Positions 6,211 to 9,449 of a stretch of 9,449 bases of DNA are shown piece after piece (the first letter of the stretch is position 1; every line of letters begins with the position of its first letter). A program made the position numbers and the translations under genes. The notes under the pieces were generated by a model. The model did no database searches. It was not told the DNA's origin and saw nothing but the letters and a program-made list of their open reading frames with translations. Source of the DNA: CAYUQT01 sp964596165 (GTDB lineage Bacteria; Planctomycetota; Phycisphaerae; UBA1845; JAFGLZ01); the NCBI GenBank assembly GCA_964596165.1, contig CAZQTW010000122.1:1-9449 (forward strand), written 5' to 3'.

Positions 6211-7155
6211 ATGACCCGTTCGCTTCATCTCGTTCTGAGCTGCATTCTCTTTGCGTGTGTACGGAGTGGTTGTCTCGTCGCGGCGGCGGCCGGGGCCGAA
6301 GGGGGCGCCGGCCTTCACGGCTCGTCGGCTCAGGCATCACCCGGACGGTGGATCATTCAGGCTCATCGAGGGGCCGGCAATCTGGCGCCCGAGAACACGC
6401 TTCCTACGTTCGAGCTGGCCTGGAGGCTGGGGGTCGTACCCGAGGCCGACGTGCGAACCACCAAGGACGGCGTCCTCGTAGCTTTTCATGACGAGACGTT
6501 CAAACGACTGGTCAAGGGAGCGTCCCCTGAGCTCAAGAAGAAGGGGGTCGGCGATCTGGTATGGGAAGAATTGTCCCGGTTGGACGTGGGGGCGTGGAAG
6601 GGCAAGGCCTTCGAGGGCCAGCGCGTACCGCGGATGAGCGACGTCTTCAAGGCCATGGAAGGGCGACCCGATCGGTGGCTTTATCTCGACATCAAGAAGG
6701 TGCCGCTTGAGACGCTTGCCGAGTTGGTGAAGGAATTCAAGGTTGAGCGACAGGTGATTCTTGCGACGACGCACTATCCGATGATCCGAGAATGGAAGGC
6801 ATTGGTGCCCGAATCGCAGACCTTGTTGTGGATGGGCGGCACGGAGACGATACTGGCCGGTCGCCTTAGGGAACTGAAGGCATCGGACTTCAAAGGGGTA
6901 ACCCAGTTGCAGATTCACGTCACTGTGGGTGATCCGAAGGCAGGCGATCCCTTCACGCCCCGTTCGAGTTTTCTACAGTCGGTGGGTGTGGAACTCCGCC
7001 GCCGATCCATTCTGTTTCAGGTCCTGCCCTGGGGGCAGCATGAGGTCGCTGTTTACCAACGCCTCCTGGACCTGGGCGTTCAGTCCTTCGCGACGGACGA
7101 TCCGCCTGCGACGTTGAAGGCCGTTCAGACTTATCAATCGCCGGGATCCCCGTGA
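6211..7155 (+). CDS. Exported glycerophosphodiester phosphodiesterase (GDPD family)
   Basis: Encodes 314 residues from the ATG at 6211, which begins MTRSLHLVLSCILFAC, a signal peptide or possibly lipoprotein signal (LFAC is a poor lipobox). An ATG at 6130 would add 27 non-hydrophobic residues ahead of it; neither start has a good ribosome binding site, so the choice is open. The GDPD barrel starts IIQAHRGAGNLAPENTLPTF (48-67) with catalytic-type His52-Arg53 and Glu61-Asn62, continues EADVRTTKDG (78-87, metal-binding-type Glu78 and Asp80), FHD (92-94, second catalytic-type His93), LYLDIKK (157-163) and ends with GVQSFATDDP (289-298). The family hydrolyses glycerophosphodiesters to glycerol-3-phosphate and an alcohol, often for phosphate or carbon salvage from lipid headgroups. 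Export would place it in the periplasm. The usual ExK on strand near 160 is DxK here. It follows the AMP ligase by 169 bases and may or may not be cotranscribed. Confidence 0.87.
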   Translation: MTRSLHLVLSCILFACVRSGCLVAAAAGAEGGAGLHGSSAQASPGRWIIQAHRGAGNLAPENTLPTFELAWRLGVVPEADVRTTKDGVLVAFHDETFKRLVKGASPELKKKGVGDLVWEELSRLDVGAWKGKAFEGQRVPRMSDVFKAMEGRPDRWLYLDIKKVPLETLAELVKEFKVERQVILATTHYPMIREWKALVPESQTLLWMGGTETILAGRLRELKASDFKGVTQLQIHVTVGDPKAGDPFTPRSSFLQSVGVELRRRSILFQVLPWGQHEVAVYQRLLDLGVQSFATDDPPATLKAVQTYQSPGSP

Positions 7156-7168
7156 GTTCGGTGGGCCC

Positions 7169-7194
7169 GAGGCCCGCGGGCGTTTCCGGGCCTC
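7169..7194. terminator. GC hairpin between convergent genes, possible two-way terminator
   Basis: GAGGCCCG (7169-7176) and CGGGCCTC (7187-7194) form a perfect eight-pair stem with a ten-base loop. It lies 14 bases after the GDPD stop and 62 bases beyond the stop of the opposing lipoprotein gene, where transcripts from both sides must end. No T-run flanks it on either strand, so it would need Rho or act as a transcript-end stabiliser. Confidence 0.45.
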
Positions 7195-7255
7195 CAAAGG
7201 CTATAGGTCGAATCGGCAAAGACGAACCGATGGCGGCCCCTCCGCAAGACGCTCG

Positions 7256-7927
7256 CTACTTCTGCTCGCTCGGCGAAGGCGTCCTGTCCAACGGCGGTAG
7301 ATCCTCGAGGAAGTTGGCGTTTTCGCCCGGCGGGCCGAGTTCCTCGGTCTCGATCTGAGCGCGTTGGAATCCCGGATCGTTCGGGGTATTGGTTGCCCCG
7401 AGGGGCCGGTCCTCAACCCCGCCCTGCGTTTCGCGATTTGCGTGACTAAGGGGGATTGCGTCATGGTCGTACCCCAGTATCTGTCGGCTGAGCTTGCCGT
7501 CGCTGATCATTGGGGTACCGGGAGGCGTGACAACCGCACTGGCGGGCCAAGCGGTGGTATTGAGGATGAAGCGGGCGAAGGAATACGGCATCGCAAGGTA
7601 GTCTTCGGCCGTCCAGGCGAATTGTCCGTCATCGCTTCCCTTATCCTCAAAAGGATCTTCCCACCAGAGAGGCCAATGGACCACCGCGCCCGACACCGGG
7701 ACGACTTCGGTTTCGGGGTACTCGCGTTTTCGCAAGTTCACGGGCTGATTCTCGCGCGGCACGCGCGCGGCACGTTCGCTCGGGCTCATCATGTCCTCGC
7801 GAGGCACCGATTCATCGGCAAAGGGGTTGATGGCGTAGGAAGAACAACCGGCGACCGCGCCGACCATTGCCGTCGCGAGGGCGACGACGGTCACATGACT
7901 ACTGCTGATCCGCCGTTTCGGTGGCAT
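7256..7927 (-). CDS. Lipoprotein of unknown function, coupled to guaB
   Basis: Encodes 223 residues. The start at 7927 is chosen because MPPKRRISSSHVTVV begins a classic lipoprotein signal: basic N-terminus, hydrophobic stretch 11-26, lipobox VAGC with Cys28. A longer frame reaching 8131 would only read guaB in another frame. GAAGGAAG (7944-7937), nine bases upstream and inside guaB, is a fair ribosome binding site. The mature protein has a polar, proline- and glutamate-rich start, then a central block rich in aromatics: VVHWPLWWEDPFEDKGSDD (82-100), FAWTAEDYLAMPYSFARF (103-120), and AWPASAVVTPPG (126-137). The tail (160-223) is acidic and probably disordered. The protein should be membrane-anchored outside the cytoplasm. 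I do not recognise a named family and assign no function; from memory, similar proteins occur in Planctomycetota. It overlaps the 3' end of guaB by 29 bases, implying cotranscription. Confidence 0.78.
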   Translation of the reverse strand: MPPKRRISSSHVTVVALATAMVGAVAGCSSYAINPFADESVPREDMMSPSERAARVPRENQPVNLRKREYPETEVVPVSGAVVHWPLWWEDPFEDKGSDDGQFAWTAEDYLAMPYSFARFILNTTAWPASAVVTPPGTPMISDGKLSRQILGYDHDAIPLSHANRETQGGVEDRPLGATNTPNDPGFQRAQIETEELGPPGENANFLEDLPPLDRTPSPSEQK

Positions 7928-9401
7928 AGTTTGGTGCTTCCTTCGTGATGGCGATGTCGTGCGGGTGGGATTCGGCCATACCGGCGCCCGAGATCCGCAC
8001 GAATCGCCCAAGAGTTCGCAGTTCCTCAATACTCCGTGCGCCACAGAGTCCCATGCCGGCTCGCAGACCGCCCACGAGCTGATAGACGAGCTCGGAGAGT
8101 GAGCCCCGGTATGGCACGCGTCCCTCGACACCCTCGGGGACGAGTTTGTCGGACTTGTCCGCCTCTTCGGCCTGTTCGTAGCGGTCGGCTGCGCCGACGC
8201 CGCCGATCATCGCGCCGAGGGATCCCATTCCCCGATATTCCTTGAATCGTCTCCCCCTCCAGACCACCAACTCACCGGGCGACTCATCGAGACCGGCAAA
8301 GAGCGAGCCCAGCATGACGGCGTGCGCCCCGGCCGCAATCGCCTTGGTGATGTCGCCCGAGTAGCGAATTCCGCCATCGGCGATGACGGGCACACCCGCT
8401 CCCGAGGCCGCCGCGACGGTTTCCATGATGGCCGTGACCTGAGGCACGCCCACGCCGGTAACCACTCGTGTGGTGCAGATGGAACCGGGACCGATGCCCA
8501 CTCTGAGCCCGTCCGCGCCGGCCTCGATCAGATCGATCGCCGCCTGCCGAGTCGCTATGTTACCGGCAATGATGCCAATCTTCCAGCGTCGTCGGATTTC
8601 CTTGATTGTGTCGATGACGTTTCTGCTGTGTCCGTGAGCCGTGTCGATGACGATGACGTCGACGCCGCTGTTGATCAATTGCTCCACGCGTTCGTAATCG
8701 TGTATCCCCACGGCGGCGCCGACGCGCAGCCGTCCGCGCTCGTCCTTGCAGCTCATCGGATACTCGCGGCTTCGCTCGATGTCGCGCATCGTAATCAGGC
8801 CGGCCAGGCGGAAGTCATTGTCGACCAGGAGTAGTTTCTCGACCTTGGCCTTGTTCAAGAGGACTTCGGCCTGGTCGAGGGTCGTATCGGGCGGCGCCGT
8901 GACCAGGGGGGATCGGGTCATGACGTCTTCGATTCGCTTGTTCTGGGATTCGAGGAACTTGAGGTCCCGACGGGTGATGATTCCCGCGAGTTTGCCGCCG
9001 TCGACGGTGATCGGCACGCCGGAGATATTGTGCAGCGTCATGATCTCGCGGGCGCGGGCGACCGTGTCGCTGGGGCGGAGCGTAACCGGATCGTTGATCA
9101 CGCCGCTTTCGGATCGTTTGACCTTGTGGACCTCGCGAGCCTGTGCCTCGGCGGACATGTTGCGGTGGATCGTTCCGATGCCGCCTTCCTGGGCCAAGGC
9201 GATGGCGAGCGACGATTCCGTCACGGTGTCCATCGGCGAGGAGACCAGGGGGATATTGATCGTGATCGTACGGGTGAGTTTCGTGTGGACGTCCACATCG
9301 CGTGGAACGACCTCGGACCGGGCGGGAAGCAGCAGGACATCGTCAAAGGTGATGGCCTCGGCCACGATCTTGTTTTGCTCATCCTGGCCCAATGGCGTCA
9401 T
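7899..9401 (-). CDS. guaB: Inosine-5'-monophosphate dehydrogenase
   Basis: Encodes 500 residues, full length for bacterial GuaB, which oxidises IMP to XMP with NAD+, the committed cytoplasmic step to GTP. The barrel begins ITFDDVLLLPARSEV (17-31) and SSPMDTVTE (54-62). Two CBS domains occupy about 95-215 (NDPVTLRPSDTV and MTRSPLVTAPPDTT mark their starts) and commonly bind nucleotides to tune activity. The second barrel half carries GAAVG (228-232), DTAHGHS (253-259), the catalytic loop GIGPGSICTTR (302-312, nucleophile Cys309), ADGGIRYSGD (341-350), GSLFAG (365-370), YRGMGSLGAM (389-398) and the flap EGVEGRVPYRG (423-433, Arg428 and Tyr431). Every expected catalytic residue is present. The start is fixed by GGAGGT (9415-9410) eight bases upstream. 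The next gene overlaps its end by 29 bases. Confidence 0.98.
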   Translation of the reverse strand: MTPLGQDEQNKIVAEAITFDDVLLLPARSEVVPRDVDVHTKLTRTITINIPLVSSPMDTVTESSLAIALAQEGGIGTIHRNMSAEAQAREVHKVKRSESGVINDPVTLRPSDTVARAREIMTLHNISGVPITVDGGKLAGIITRRDLKFLESQNKRIEDVMTRSPLVTAPPDTTLDQAEVLLNKAKVEKLLLVDNDFRLAGLITMRDIERSREYPMSCKDERGRLRVGAAVGIHDYERVEQLINSGVDVIVIDTAHGHSRNVIDTIKEIRRRWKIGIIAGNIATRQAAIDLIEAGADGLRVGIGPGSICTTRVVTGVGVPQVTAIMETVAAASGAGVPVIADGGIRYSGDITKAIAAGAHAVMLGSLFAGLDESPGELVVWRGRRFKEYRGMGSLGAMIGGVGAADRYEQAEEADKSDKLVPEGVEGRVPYRGSLSELVYQLVGGLRAGMGLCGARSIEELRTLGRFVRISGAGMAESHPHDIAITKEAPNYATETADQQ

Positions 9402-9431
9402 GCAGCGGGACCTCCATGACTGAGGCGTTAC

Positions 9432-9437
9432 ACTATA
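9432..9437 (-). promoter_or_regulatory. Possible -10 element for guaB
   Basis: On the - strand TATAGT at 9437-9432 resembles a -10 box and lies about 30 bases before the guaB start codon. A matching -35 would fall beyond the window edge, so the call cannot be completed. Confidence 0.25.
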
Positions 9438-9449
9438 GACAATACGAAG

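Noticed and set aside
185..7155. A single five-gene + strand operon or new biosynthetic system
   Set aside because: Gaps of 129, 434, 275 and 169 bases with promoter-like elements in three of them, and functions with no shared pathway, argue against one unit.
7364..7948. 194-codon open frame on the + strand opposite the lipoprotein gene
   Set aside because: The opposing frame has a clear lipobox, ribosome binding site and guaB linkage; this one has low-complexity Arg/His/Gly sequence and no sensible start context.
7928..8131. N-terminal extension of the lipoprotein frame up to 8131
   Set aside because: It reads through guaB in another frame and would bury a classic lipoprotein signal peptide that starts at 7927.
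8746..9423. 225-codon open frame on the + strand opposite guaB
   Set aside because: Ser/Arg-rich translation with no motif, and guaB on the - strand is beyond doubt.

Overview
The window holds seven intact protein genes and no RNA gene, CRISPR array, insertion sequence or phage gene that I can see. Base composition is moderately GC-rich and even across all genes, with no sign of recent transfer. The best guess for the source is a member of the Planctomycetota, possibly Phycisphaerae-like. This is inference from protein style: an exported glycosidase-like protein with a cysteine cluster, and a small lipoprotein with a WPLWWEDPFEDKG-type block behind IMP dehydrogenase. No marker gene proves it.

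Left and centre (about 185-7155) carry five genes on the + strand. They are a secreted glycosidase-like protein of unknown specificity, a UbiA-family membrane prenyltransferase resembling decaprenyl-phosphate phosphoribosyltransferase, a CorA-family cation channel, an AMP-forming acyl-CoA synthetase/ligase, and an exported glycerophosphodiester phosphodiesterase. Four of the five are separated by gaps of 129 to 434 bases, and three gaps hold plausible promoters or dyad symmetry, so this looks like single-gene transcription units rather than one operon. The CorA gene has the longest upstream region, with a TTGACA promoter candidate, an overlapping 18-bp dyad, and a cluster of competing inverted repeats in the presumed leader.

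The right side (about 7256-9401) is a two-gene unit on the - strand: a complete guaB (IMP dehydrogenase with two CBS domains), then a 223-residue lipoprotein gene whose start lies inside the last 29 bases of guaB. The two blocks converge at about 7155-7256, where a strong GC hairpin sits between the stop codons.

The genes do not form one obvious pathway. They touch nucleotide synthesis (guaB), lipid-linked sugar or isoprenoid chemistry (UbiA), fatty or aryl acid activation (AMP ligase), phospholipid headgroup salvage (GDPD), divalent cation transport (CorA) and glycan handling (glycosidase-like protein). The most notable points are the Ser-Met-Asn replacement of the Gly-Met-Asn signature in the CorA homologue, the structured region upstream of it, the cysteine cluster in the glycosidase-like protein, and the guaB-lipoprotein overlap. 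I see no convincing evidence of a new multi-gene system.
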